This document shows, piece after piece, positions 9,306 to 18,628 of a stretch of 64,000 nucleotides of DNA. The translations under genes and the position numbers were made by a program. The notes beneath the pieces were generated by a model, which worked only from the letters and a program-made list of their open reading frames with translations, made no database searches and had not been told where the DNA came from. Each line of letters starts with the position of its first letter. Position 1 is the first letter of the stretch. Source of the stretch: Planctomycetota bacterium (GTDB lineage Bacteria > Planctomycetota > B15-G4 > SIAN01); NCBI GenBank assembly GCA_009691715.1, contig SIAN01000002.1:124001-188000 (forward strand). Direction: 5' to 3'.

Positions 9306-11531
9306 CTACGAACGCGGGGCGAGTCGCAGCGCGTTCAGGACCACTGCCAGCGACGACGCGGCCATCGCGAGGCCGGCGTGCGCTGGTTCGGGCGCAGTGA
9401 CTCCGAAGCGCGCAAGCAGTCCCATCGCCCACGGCAGCGCGACAGCGTTGTACGCGACGGCAAGAACCAGGTTCTGGCGCACGATCCGCAGCGTCTTGCG
9501 ACCGATCGCGACCGCGACCGCCGCGTCTTGCGGATCGCCGCGCAGCAGCACGATCCGTCCGGCCGCGCGCGCGAGCTCGGTGGCGCCTTCGCCACCACAC
9601 GCCGCCCCCACCGTCGCCACAGCGAGCGCGGCGCCGTCGTTGAAGCCGTCGCCGACGAAGAGCACGGGAAGACCGCGCGCCTCGTGCTCCTGCACCAACG
9701 CGGCCTTGGTGGCGGGCGTGCATTCGGCGTGCACCGCTTCCGGCGCGATGCCGACCTCGCGCGCGAGCGAAGACGCCGCCGCAGCGCGATCGCCGGTCAC
9801 GAGTCCCACTTCGAGGCCCGCCGCGGCCAGTGCCGAGATCGCGGCGCGCGCGGTCGGCTTCGCCGTGTCCGTCAGCGTCCACACCGCGAGCAGATCGCCG
9901 TCGCAACTGAACGCGACCGCGCTGGCAGCATCCGGTAGCTGCATCGCTGCAATCGCCGCGAAAGCTGCAGGCGCTGCAATTGCCGCCGCGGCTTGCTCCG
10001 GCGCTGATGCGAAAGCAACCCGCCCGAGGCGCCATTCGTGCCCTGCATGTCGAGCACGCACGCCGAGACCCGCAATCTCCTCGACCGCCAGCAGCGGCAT
10101 GAGCGGCGGCGGCGGATCGCGCGCCAGCGACGGCGGCAACGTTTCCGCCACTGCGCGCGCCGCCGCGTGCCGGCTCGCGCTGGCGAGCGCGCGCACCAGC
10201 TCGCGTTGCATAGCGTCGGTCCGATCGAGACGGGGCGCCTCCGCGGTGAGCACGCCGCGCGTGAGCGTGCCGGTCTTGTCGAGCAGCGCCACGCGCACGC
10301 GCGCCAACGCCTCGAGCGCGCCCGCCTCCTTCACCACAATCCCGCGCGCCAACGCAGCCGCGGTGCCCGCGACCAATGCGGCCGGCGTCGCCAATGCCAG
10401 CGCGCACGGGCACGACACCACCACCGTCGCCAACGCGCGCCCGACGATCGTCGCCGCATCGCCACCGACCCACCACCAACCGAGCGCCGTCGCGATCGCG
10501 AGCAGCACGATGCTGGGCACGAACCACGCCGCGACGCGCTCGGCCAGCGTCGCGATCGGCGCGCGATCGAGCAGCGCCTTGCGCACGACCGCCGCCATCT
10601 GCCCGAGTTGCGACGCGCCGCCAGCAGCCGTCACGCGCACGCGCAACGGTGCCTGCAGCACGAGCGCTCCCGCCGCGATCGCCGCACCGGGCGCGACGTC
10701 GACGGGGAGCGGCTCGCCGGTCAGCGCCGCAACCTCGACGCTCGAACGCCCGGCGATCACGATCCCATCGGCGGGGAGACGCTCGCCGGCGCGCGCCTCG
10801 ATCGTGTCGCCGACCGAAAGGGCAGACGCGGCGACCTCCTCGATGGCGCTGCCGCCGATCGCGCCGCCCTCGACGCAACGACGCGCGCGCGCGGGCAGCA
10901 CGTCGAGCAGCGACCAGAGCCGCGCCGAAGTGCGAGCCTTCACGTTCGCCTCGAGCCACTTGCCGACGCGCAGGAACAGAATCAGCGCAACCGCCGCGTG
11001 CCCGTGATCGAGCGCGACCGGCAACCAGCCCGCCGCGACCAGCACGGCGAGCAGCGCCGCCGCCGTCGCGCCGATCGCGACCAGCAGGTCCATCGTGCCG
11101 CGCCATCGCTTCAGCGCGATCGCAGCGCCAACGAGGAAGCCGCGGCCCGGACCGGTCAGCGCCGCGGCGGCCAGCAGCGCGCTGCCCCACGCCGCCGTGA
11201 CCAGCCCGCTCCACGCGACGGCTGCGAGGACGGCCGCCTGCAGCACTGCGCGCCGCTCACGCCGCGAGGCGATCTGATCGGCCAGCGCCCCGCTTGGCGC
11301 AGCGACGTAACCGGCGCCCGCGACGGCGGCGACCAGCGTCCCAGCGTCGAGTCGCGCGCCCACGACGCGGGCCAGCCCGACGACCTCGCTGACATCCGCC
11401 GCGACGACGCCCGGCACGGCGCGCAACGCCGCCGCGATCGAGTCGGCGCATCCGGCGCAGCGCATGCCGCTGATCGCGAGCTCGACGCTCTCGGCCGACT
11501 TGTCGGCAGTCGATTTCAAGGCAGCAGCCAC
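9306..11531 (-). CDS. Heavy-metal-translocating P-type ATPase (P1B, copper/silver-type)
   Basis: The 741-residue P1B-ATPase starts at a GTG at 11531. An HMA domain occupies residues about 17-80 with the metal motif GMRCAGC (Cys25, Cys28). Further landmarks are the actuator TGEP (271-274), the membrane metal motif SCPCAL (Cys374, Cys376), the phosphorylated Asp418 in DKTGTLT, and GDGFNDG in place of the usual GDGxNDAP. The normally conserved HP motif of the nucleotide domain reads SASRHAAARA: His455 is kept but Pro is Ala. The CPC motif indicates transport of Cu+ or Ag+, either for efflux or for delivery to cuproenzymes as in CcoI/FixI. No cytochrome oxidase or copper genes are adjacent. It diverges from the FG-GAP gene at 11561 with only 29 bp between them. 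Confidence 0.92.
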   Translation of the reverse strand: MAAALKSTADKSAESVELAISGMRCAGCADSIAAALRAVPGVVAADVSEVVGLARVVGARLDAGTLVAAVAGAGYVAAPSGALADQIASRRERRAVLQAAVLAAVAWSGLVTAAWGSALLAAAALTGPGRGFLVGAAIALKRWRGTMDLLVAIGATAAALLAVLVAAGWLPVALDHGHAAVALILFLRVGKWLEANVKARTSARLWSLLDVLPARARRCVEGGAIGGSAIEEVAASALSVGDTIEARAGERLPADGIVIAGRSSVEVAALTGEPLPVDVAPGAAIAAGALVLQAPLRVRVTAAGGASQLGQMAAVVRKALLDRAPIATLAERVAAWFVPSIVLLAIATALGWWWVGGDAATIVGRALATVVVSCPCALALATPAALVAGTAAALARGIVVKEAGALEALARVRVALLDKTGTLTRGVLTAEAPRLDRTDAMQRELVRALASASRHAAARAVAETLPPSLARDPPPPLMPLLAVEEIAGLGVRARHAGHEWRLGRVAFASAPEQAAAAIAAPAAFAAIAAMQLPDAASAVAFSCDGDLLAVWTLTDTAKPTARAAISALAAAGLEVGLVTGDRAAAASSLAREVGIAPEAVHAECTPATKAALVQEHEARGLPVLFVGDGFNDGAALAVATVGAACGGEGATELARAAGRIVLLRGDPQDAAVAVAIGRKTLRIVRQNLVLAVAYNAVALPWAMGLLARFGVTAPEPAHAGLAMAASSLAVVLNALRLAPRS

Positions 11532-11560
11532 GCCGCCACGCTACGAGCTGGCGCTGCGCG

Positions 11561-13567
11561 GTGGAACCGGACCGCGCGATCGCAATGATGTTCCGCGTGC
11601 GATTCGCCTCTGACGCTCGCCTCGCCTTCGGGCTCCTGCTGCTGAGCATGCTCGCGCTCGGGGCATTTCTTGTCGTCGGCTTCGGACCGCTGCCGTCGCG
11701 GGCGCTGCGCTCTCCGGCCGCCGATCCGCCGCCGACCGAGACGATGTCGCCGACCGAGTTCGTCGACGCGACCGAGGACGTCGGGTTGGCTCCATGGCGC
11801 CACGAGGTCCTGCACGGCGTGCGCTCGATCGCTGACGCGGTGGCGCCGGGGATCGGTCTGCTCGATTTGGACCAGGACAGTGACCTCGACATCGTCGTGC
11901 TTCGCGGCAGCGCCGCGCCGATCGGGATCGCGATCCTGCGCAACGAGCTGATGCCCTCGGGAAAAGTGCACTTCACTGACGCGACCGCCGAATGCGGGAT
12001 CACCTGGCGCGGCGCGGCGCAGGGTGTCTGTGCCGGCGATGTCGATGCCGATGGCGACATCGACCTGTTCGTCACGGCGCTCGGCCGCAACCTGCTGCTC
12101 CGCAACCGCCTGATCGAAGACGGGGACATGGCGTTCGAGGACGCAACCGACGAGTCGGAGACCGGTGGCACTCGTTGGCACTGGGTAGAGACCGACGTGG
12201 CGAAGCTGCCGACCACGCGTGCCGGCGCTCCGACCGACGCGCTCGGCGTCGACTGGTTCGACCACGAAGTGCCTGAGTTCTCGACCGGCGCGACGTTCGG
12301 CGACCTCGACGCCGACGGCGATCTCGACCTCTACGTCGCCAACTACCTGTCCTACTTCGAGGCGCGCCACGCGCTGACCAGCGGCGACGAACGCGATCGT
12401 GACGAGCGCGTCGAGCCTCCCCAGTTCAAGCCGGTCACGTTCGAGCCGCAGCCCGACCGCCTCTACGTGAACGAGGGCGGCGTGAACGAGGAAGCCAGCG
12501 AGCGACTCCGATTCCGCGACGTCACCCGCGACTCACGGCTCGACGACCAGAATGGACGCGGAATGGGCGTCGTCTTCCTCCGCATCGACGGCGACGACTA
12601 TCCCGACCTCTACGTCGCCAACGACGCGTCCACGAACGTCTGCATGCACAACGTCGCCGTCGCCGCGGGCGATCCGATGCGGCTCAAGCGCCGCCTCGAA
12701 CCGGCGGAGGGCGGCTTCGGGCTCGACGACCGCCGCTCCGGCATGGGCATCGCTCGGGGTGACGCCGACGGCGATGCCGACCTCGACGTGCTCACCACCA
12801 ACTGGCGGAAACAGTCGGCGTCGCTGTTCCTGTTCCGCCTCGACAACCGCCCGCAGCCCGACGGAACCACGTTGAGCGTGCCCTACTTCGACAAGAAGAC
12901 CAGCGAGGCCGGCCTCGCCGAAGCGACCTCGCCGTTCGTTGGCTGGGGCTGCGTCTTCTTCGACTGCGACAACGACGGCGATCAGGACCTCTTCATCGGC
13001 AACGGCTCGACGAGTCCACGCGGCGGCCAGGTCGGCTGCGCCCCGGAGAAGCCGCTCCTGTTCTTGAACGTCGGCTCTGGCCGCTTCGTCAATGTGAGCG
13101 CGACGGCTGGCGCCGCCCTCGCCCGTATCTACGCCGCGCGCGGCGTGGTCGCCGGCGACGTCGATCAGGACGGCGACCTCGATCTGCTGCTGGCGCAGAA
13201 CCACGGGCCGGTGATCTACCTCGAGAATCGCCTCCGCACCGGTGCGCGCGCGCTGACGATCGCGGTACGCATTGGTGCGCTGAGCCGGCCGCTCGACTGT
13301 CCTCCCGACGCGCCCAACGAAATCCGCGGCGACGCCGCCAACGTGCATATCTACGTGGACGCGGGCGGCAGGAAGCAGGTGGCCGAGCTCCTTTCCGGCG
13401 GCTCCTACCTGTCGCAGGGCCCGTTCGAGGCGCACTTCGGGCTCGGCTCGCTCGCGCGGGCCAACGAGGTGCGAGTGCTCTGGCCGACGCCGCGTGCCCG
13501 CAAGATCACGCTCGACCCGAACCCGGAGGCGGGTCGCATGCAGGTCGAGACGGCGCCGGTGCGCTGA
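11561..13567 (+). CDS. FG-GAP/VCBS repeat membrane-anchored protein (CRTAC1-like)
   Basis: The 668-residue protein can start at GTG 11561 or at the tandem ATGs 11585/11588. Residues about 20-45 (LAFGLLLLSMLALGAFLVVGF) form an N-terminal anchor or signal. Multiple FG-GAP loops follow: DLDQDSDLDIV, DVDADGDIDLF, DLDADGDLDLY, DADGDADLDVL, DCDNDGDQDLF and DVDQDGDLDLL. The C-terminus resembles the ASPIC/UnbV region (YLSQGPFEAHFGLGSLARANEVRVLWP). It ends one base before the start of the sensor-kinase gene, so these genes form one transcript with the sigma-54 regulator behind them. The link may mean that the exported propeller works with, or is sensed by, the two-component system. This is inference from position. 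Confidence 0.88.
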   Translation: MEPDRAIAMMFRVRFASDARLAFGLLLLSMLALGAFLVVGFGPLPSRALRSPAADPPPTETMSPTEFVDATEDVGLAPWRHEVLHGVRSIADAVAPGIGLLDLDQDSDLDIVVLRGSAAPIGIAILRNELMPSGKVHFTDATAECGITWRGAAQGVCAGDVDADGDIDLFVTALGRNLLLRNRLIEDGDMAFEDATDESETGGTRWHWVETDVAKLPTTRAGAPTDALGVDWFDHEVPEFSTGATFGDLDADGDLDLYVANYLSYFEARHALTSGDERDRDERVEPPQFKPVTFEPQPDRLYVNEGGVNEEASERLRFRDVTRDSRLDDQNGRGMGVVFLRIDGDDYPDLYVANDASTNVCMHNVAVAAGDPMRLKRRLEPAEGGFGLDDRRSGMGIARGDADGDADLDVLTTNWRKQSASLFLFRLDNRPQPDGTTLSVPYFDKKTSEAGLAEATSPFVGWGCVFFDCDNDGDQDLFIGNGSTSPRGGQVGCAPEKPLLFLNVGSGRFVNVSATAGAALARIYAARGVVAGDVDQDGDLDLLLAQNHGPVIYLENRLRTGARALTIAVRIGALSRPLDCPPDAPNEIRGDAANVHIYVDAGGRKQVAELLSGGSYLSQGPFEAHFGLGSLARANEVRVLWPTPRARKITLDPNPEAGRMQVETAPVR

Positions 13568-13568
13568 G

Positions 13569-16051
13569 ATGCAGAACCCTGGCGCAGGCCGCGGCCTTCA
13601 CCGCATTCGCAACAAGGTCCTCGCCGTGCTGGTCGCGGTCGCGGTGCTGCCGGCGGTCGCCGTCTCGCTCTATGCGCTGCGCAAAGCGTCCGACGCGCTT
13701 TCCGAGCAGGCGCTCACGCTCCTCTCTGAATCATGCGTGACCGACGCGCGCCGGGTGCGTGACGTGCTCGAAGGAGCCGAGCAGCAGCTCGCGATCCTGG
13801 CCAACCAGAACGACGATCCGCGCCATCTGCTGGCAACGTTCCAGCCCGACCGCGACGAGACGAGCAGCGGCGAGCGCCGCGCGCTCTCCGACGACGAGTG
13901 GAAGACCGTCCGCCGCGACCTCACCGAGGTCGAGCAGCGGTTGCGCCTCCACCAGGACCAGCAGAGGAGCTGCGAGCTCGCCATCGTGCTGTCGCCCGCA
14001 TTCGGCGGCGACGGCATGACTCCGATCCTCTGGCTCGATCGCGACGGCGAGCCGCGCGCGCGCCAGTTGCTCGAACGCGACGCGCAGGGCTTTCCGCGCC
14101 CGATCGTGCCCCCCGCTGGTGAGCTTCTGCCGCTTCTCATCGCGGCCTTCGCGAACGTCCGCGACGAGCACCCCGATCTTGATCTGCTGCGCGCCACCCT
14201 GCCGCGACCCGGCGATTCGGGAGACGATGCGCTCGAGCTGTTCGCCGGACGCGTGCAGGGGGAGTTCGGCACCGAATACGGGTGGATCTTCGTCGTGCAC
14301 TCGTGGCGCCGGCTCCTGCGCGAGCTGCACAGCGATGCCACGCAGGAGGGCTTGGCACTGCGGTCGGTCTTCGACGCGCGCGGGCTGGCTCCGATCGCGA
14401 GCTCGGAAGCCGGTCGCCTCGTGACCCTGCCGTCGGAATTCGGGCTCCGCGACCATGCGCTGTCGCTGCGCGCCAACGCGGCGATGTTCCAGAAAGGCGA
14501 CATGGTCGCCTTCGCGCCGTTCCATCCCTGCAGCGACAACACGAGCCTCAACTACGTGCTTGCGGTCGAGCGTCCAGCGCGCGAACTGCTCGACAACGTC
14601 CACCGCTTCCGCGTCGTGTTCACCGGCGTGCTGATCGGCGCGCTCCTGTTCGCGGCGTTGGTCGGCCTGTTCCTCACCCGACGGCTCACGCGGCCGCTCG
14701 AGGTGTTGCGTGACGGCGCGATCCGGATCGGGCGCGGCGAACTGACCCAAACGATCGACCTGAGGACCGGCGACGAGGCGGAGGTGCTGGCGCGCGAGTT
14801 CAACGCGATGGCCGGCGAGCTGCGTTCGCTCTACGCCGGCATGGAGAAGACCATCGCCGAGCGGACGCTGCAACTGCAGAACGCGCTCGACGAATTGCGG
14901 CGCGCGCACGCGCAGATCGTCGATTCGGAGAAGCGCTACTCCGACATCGTCGAGAACGCCTCCGACTTGATTCAGGTGACGGACGCCAAGGGGGCGATCG
15001 TCTCGGCCAACCGCCGCCAGGCCGAGCGGCTCGGCACCACGGTCGACGCTCTCAAGGGTCGGCCGTTCCTCGAGTTCGTGGCGGCGGATGCCCGCGAAGC
15101 GACCCGCAAGGCGTTCGCGCGCGTGCTCGAAGGCGGCGCGCTCAAGGCCTTCGACTCGGCCCTCATCGGCCACGGCGACGCGCCGGGCTTTCCGGTCGAG
15201 ATCTCGGCCACGCCGGTGGTCGAGGACGGCAAGGCGATCGGCGTGCGGGCGATCCTCCGAGATGCCTCGGAACGCAAGGCGATGGAGGCGCGCCTCATCA
15301 AGGCCGAACGGCTGTCGTCGGTCGGCGCGCTCGCGGCCGGCGTCGCCCACGAGATCAACAACCCGCTCGGGATCATCACGATGTTCGCCCAGCGCGTGCT
15401 CGAACGCGCGAAGAAGGGCGAGGTCGACGTCGACAAGCTCGAGAAGATCGTCGAGCAGGGCAAGCGCGTCGCCGGAATCACCCGCAACCTGCTCGACTTC
15501 GCGCGCGCGGCGCCGACCCGCTTCGCGCCGTTCGACTTGCGCGAGGTCGTCGAGAGCACGGTGGCGCTACTGGCGGATCGGGCCGCGATGCAGTCGATCA
15601 CCCTGCGGCTCGAACTCGCCGATGGTCTTCCAACGCTGGTCGGCAATCGCCAGCAACTGTCGCAGGTGCTGCTCAACCTGATGCTGAACGCGTTCCAGGC
15701 CATCGGCAAGGACGCCACCGTGATCGTGCGCGCGTGCGAGGTCGCGACCAGCCGGCTGCCGACCGCGGGCCGCGCCGTGCGCATCGCGGTCGAGGACAAC
15801 GGACCGGGAATTCCGGCCGACGTGCTGCCGCATCTGTTCGAGCCGTTCTTCACCACCAAGGCTCCCGGCGAGGGAACCGGCCTTGGACTTTCCGTCTCGT
15901 GGGGCATCGTCAAGGAGCACCACGGCGCGCTCTTTGCCGAGAACCGCAGCGAAGGTGGCGCACGATTCGAGCTCGAGCTCCCGATCGAGGGGTCTCCTGC
16001 CCACGCTGCTGAGGCGAACCGTCCCACACCGACCACGAACAGGGAGAGCTG

Positions 16052-16052
<1 letters not shown>
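13569..16052 (+). CDS. Membrane sensor histidine kinase (HAMP-PAS-HisKA-HATPase), NtrB-type
   Basis: The 827-residue kinase starts at the ATG at 13569. A first membrane helix (KVLAVLVAVAVLPAVAVSLY) is followed by an extracytoplasmic sensor region of about 300 residues and a second helix (VVFTGVLIGALLFAALVGLF). Then come HAMP, a coiled linker, a PAS domain (SDIVENASDLIQVTDAKG), the H-box VAHEINNPLG with phospho-accepting His594, and an HATPase with EDNGPGIP and GEGTGLGLS. The NPLG-type H-box is typical of kinases paired with NtrC-family regulators. The stop codon overlaps the start of the regulator gene by one base, so they are translationally coupled. The ligand is unknown. Confidence 0.95.
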
Positions 16053-17449
<1,397 letters not shown>

Positions 17450-17452
17450 TTG

Positions 17453-17494
17453 GGTCGATTCGTCCCAGACCAAGCATGCTGGGACGATTCGACC
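17453..17494 (+). promoter_or_regulatory. Inverted repeat, candidate enhancer site for the sigma-54 regulator
   Basis: GGTCGATTCGTCCCAG (17453-17468) and CTGGGACGATTCGACC (17479-17494) are inverted copies with one mismatch in 16, separated by 10 bases. A related GGGGACGATTCGCCCC lies just upstream at 17417-17432 inside the regulator gene, and further TTGGGAC copies lie at 17584 and 17605. No T-run follows, so an intrinsic terminator is unlikely. Its centre is about 150 bp upstream of the sigma-54 promoter match at 17616, a usual distance for an NtrC-type enhancer. The assignment is inference. Confidence 0.5.
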
Positions 17495-17615
17495 GCGATG
17501 GCGAGCCAGCCCGCGCGCTGCGAGCTATTTTCCTGCGATCGTAAAGACCCTCCGAATCAGAACTTGCGCGCGCCGCGGAAGGGTTGGGACAGCGCTCTTC
17601 GTCGTTGGGACTTCG

Positions 17616-17631
17616 CGGCACAGCGGTTGCG
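17616..17631 (+). promoter_or_regulatory. Sigma-54 (-24/-12) promoter match
   Basis: The sequence CGGCACAGCGGTTGCG matches the sigma-54 consensus (TGGCAC, five bases, TTGCA) at GGCAC (17617-17621) and TTGC (17627-17630) with exact spacing. Only the outermost T and the final A/T are missing. The predicted start of transcription is about 17642. It lies downstream of a gene for a sigma-54 activator and upstream of a strong terminator, with no credible protein gene in between. Chance matches happen in GC-rich DNA, so the context carries much of the weight. Confidence 0.5.
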
Positions 17632-17641
17632 ACTCAAACCC

Positions 17642-17800
17642 TCGGAGACGCTTGCGCGTGCTCCGCTGATCGCACTCGGGTACCGGCAAGTCCTGTGAAC
17701 GACAGCTCCTGAGAAGTTCGAGATTCTGGTTGGGGATCCCGCGAGCGAACGGGGTTCCGTCGCGAAGGCCGCCTCGGCAAGGGCGGCCTTCGCTGCTTTT
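17642..17800 (+). ncRNA. Candidate sigma-54-dependent small RNA
   Basis: This stretch of about 160 nt is bounded by the sigma-54 promoter match and by a textbook Rho-independent terminator. It contains no convincing coding frame. It can fold: CCCG/CGGG and CGCGA/TCGCG pairings surround the stretch 17737-17764, in front of the terminator stem. Known sigma-54-dependent sRNAs (CrcZ behind cbrB, GlmY, Qrr RNAs) have a similar size and context, next to or controlled by an NtrC-type regulator. I see no obvious sequence match to any of them. Existence and boundaries are inferred. Confidence 0.4.
17762..17800 (+). terminator. Rho-independent terminator
   Basis: GCGAAGGCCGCC (17762-17773) pairs perfectly with GGCGGCCTTCGC (17782-17793) around the loop TCGGCAAG, and TGCTTTT follows. 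This is the clearest intrinsic terminator on the plus strand in the window. The nearest upstream plus-strand gene ends 312 bp earlier, which argues that a separate transcript ends here. Confidence 0.85.
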
Positions 17801-17806
17801 CCGGGC

Positions 17807-17973
17807 GTTGCAGCAGACGAAGCCGCCGCGACTGGTGGCCGTGAGACGCAAGGGGCTCGTCCGGCGTCTTCGCAGCTGAACTCGCGCGCCGGTGAGACGC
17901 CGCGGCGCGCCGCTCACCTCTCGGGGCTTGCAGCAGACGAAGCGGCGCCGCGCGCGCTGCGCAGCTGAAGCCC
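17807..17973 (+). repeat. Two related stem-loop elements, 120 bp apart
   Basis: The 16-mer TTGCAGCAGACGAAGC occurs at 17808 and again at 17928. Each copy is followed by a partner GCAGCTGAA (17872 and 17961). In both units the 5' side pairs with the 3' side with the same bulged G: GTT(G)CAGC with GCTGAAC in the first, GGGCTT(G)CAGC with GCTGAAGCCC in the second. The outer pairs differ between units but stay complementary. A separate hairpin, GGTGAG/CTCACC, sits between them (17891-17918). Function is unknown. Confidence 0.45.
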
Positions 17974-18222
17974 AACATCGAGGGAGCGGGCGGTGGTCGG
18001 TGAAGGTGCCGCCGAGGAGCGCCGTGACGCGCGAATCACGCGGATTGCGGCGGCGCCGGAGGCGGGTCGAACCTCGGATTCGCCGTCATCCTGATCCGGG
18101 ATTGAAAAATCGAGGTTGAAGCGTGGCAGGTCTGAACGGCGATGGGACTGGCGGGGGTGAAACCGGCGTTCAGTGGACCTGGGCCCTGCTCCTCACCACG
18201 ACACTCTGAACTCTCTGTTCGA

Positions 18223-18435
18223 CCTCTCGACACGCCGACGTGCCGAGGCCGGCACGCCCCATTGGCCAGACATCAGAAGCTGACCTCATCGTGGTGGTCA
18301 CGGCGGCGGTCATCGTTCCATCTGTTCGTGTCTCCCGCCGTGATCGAGGAGTGCGCCAAGGGCGCTCGGTCGCGGGGCTTTCCTCCACCAATGCTCTGCA
18401 CTCCGGAGGAGCTCATGGAAGACGGGGAGTCCTGA
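18223..18435 (+). pseudogene. Remnant of a PIN-domain (VapC-like) toxin gene
   Basis: One frame encodes ARHQKLTSSWWSRRRSSF, then LFVSPAVIEECAKG, then directly PPMLCTPEELMEDGES and a stop. From memory of the family, intact PIN proteins of this type have HQ-x-x-T-x-x-WW-x-RRR-x-x-F and VSPAVIEE near residues 30-55 and end with a PP-x-x-CTPEELMED motif about 150 residues in. Here roughly 75-80 residues between them, holding most catalytic Asp residues, are missing in frame, and the N-terminal catalytic Asp region is unrecognisable. The product should be inactive. The partner gene remnant follows at 18435. I infer decay of a two-gene toxin module. Confidence 0.5.
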
Positions 18436-18497
18436 AGGACGACGAAATCGTTCGGCAAGTGCGGCGCGTTCGCAAGACACCCCCGAAGACTGCGTGA
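18432..18497 (+). pseudogene. Remnant of the small partner gene of the PIN toxin
   Basis: The frame reads LKDDEIVRQVRRVRKT and then degenerates to PPKTA and a stop. Small proteins beginning KDDxIVxxVRxxR often follow PIN genes of this type and are about 50-80 residues long. The expected ATG is CTG here. Changing that C to A would recreate ATG overlapping the toxin stop as ATGA and would still encode Ser-stop in the toxin frame. So the start codon appears to have been lost by one substitution. Nothing recognisable remains between 18498 and 18628, nor between 17975 and 18222. Confidence 0.4.
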
Positions 18498-18628
18498 CCG
18501 CGGGTCGGCGTGTCGAGCGCAGCTCTGAAGCCTTTGACGAAGTCGCCGGCACTCCCCTCGATGTCCCGAACACGCCTCCTCGGTGCCCTCGCTGCTTGAA
18601 GACGACGGTCGGTAGTTGGCTCAGATGG

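Noticed and set aside
8462..9400. Alternative plus-strand frame inside the lipoprotein gene
   Set aside because: Only its first 25-30 codons look protein-like. After that it is an Arg-rich shadow of the annotated frame.
13731..15350. Minus-strand frame of about 540 codons
   Set aside because: It is antisense to the sensor kinase, with low-complexity composition and no recognisable motif.
17453..17494. Inverted repeat as the terminator of the regulator gene
   Set aside because: There is no T-run after either arm. Position and related half-sites fit a regulator-binding site better, though termination is not excluded.
17600..17720. tRNA-like GGGTTTGAGTC on the minus strand
   Set aside because: The T-loop is imperfect and no acceptor or anticodon stem can be built around it.
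17525..17917. Minus-strand frame of 130 codons with a Cys- and Arg-rich sequence
   Set aside because: It runs through the terminator and the sRNA-like region, has no ribosome site and no family resemblance. RNA structure explains the region better.
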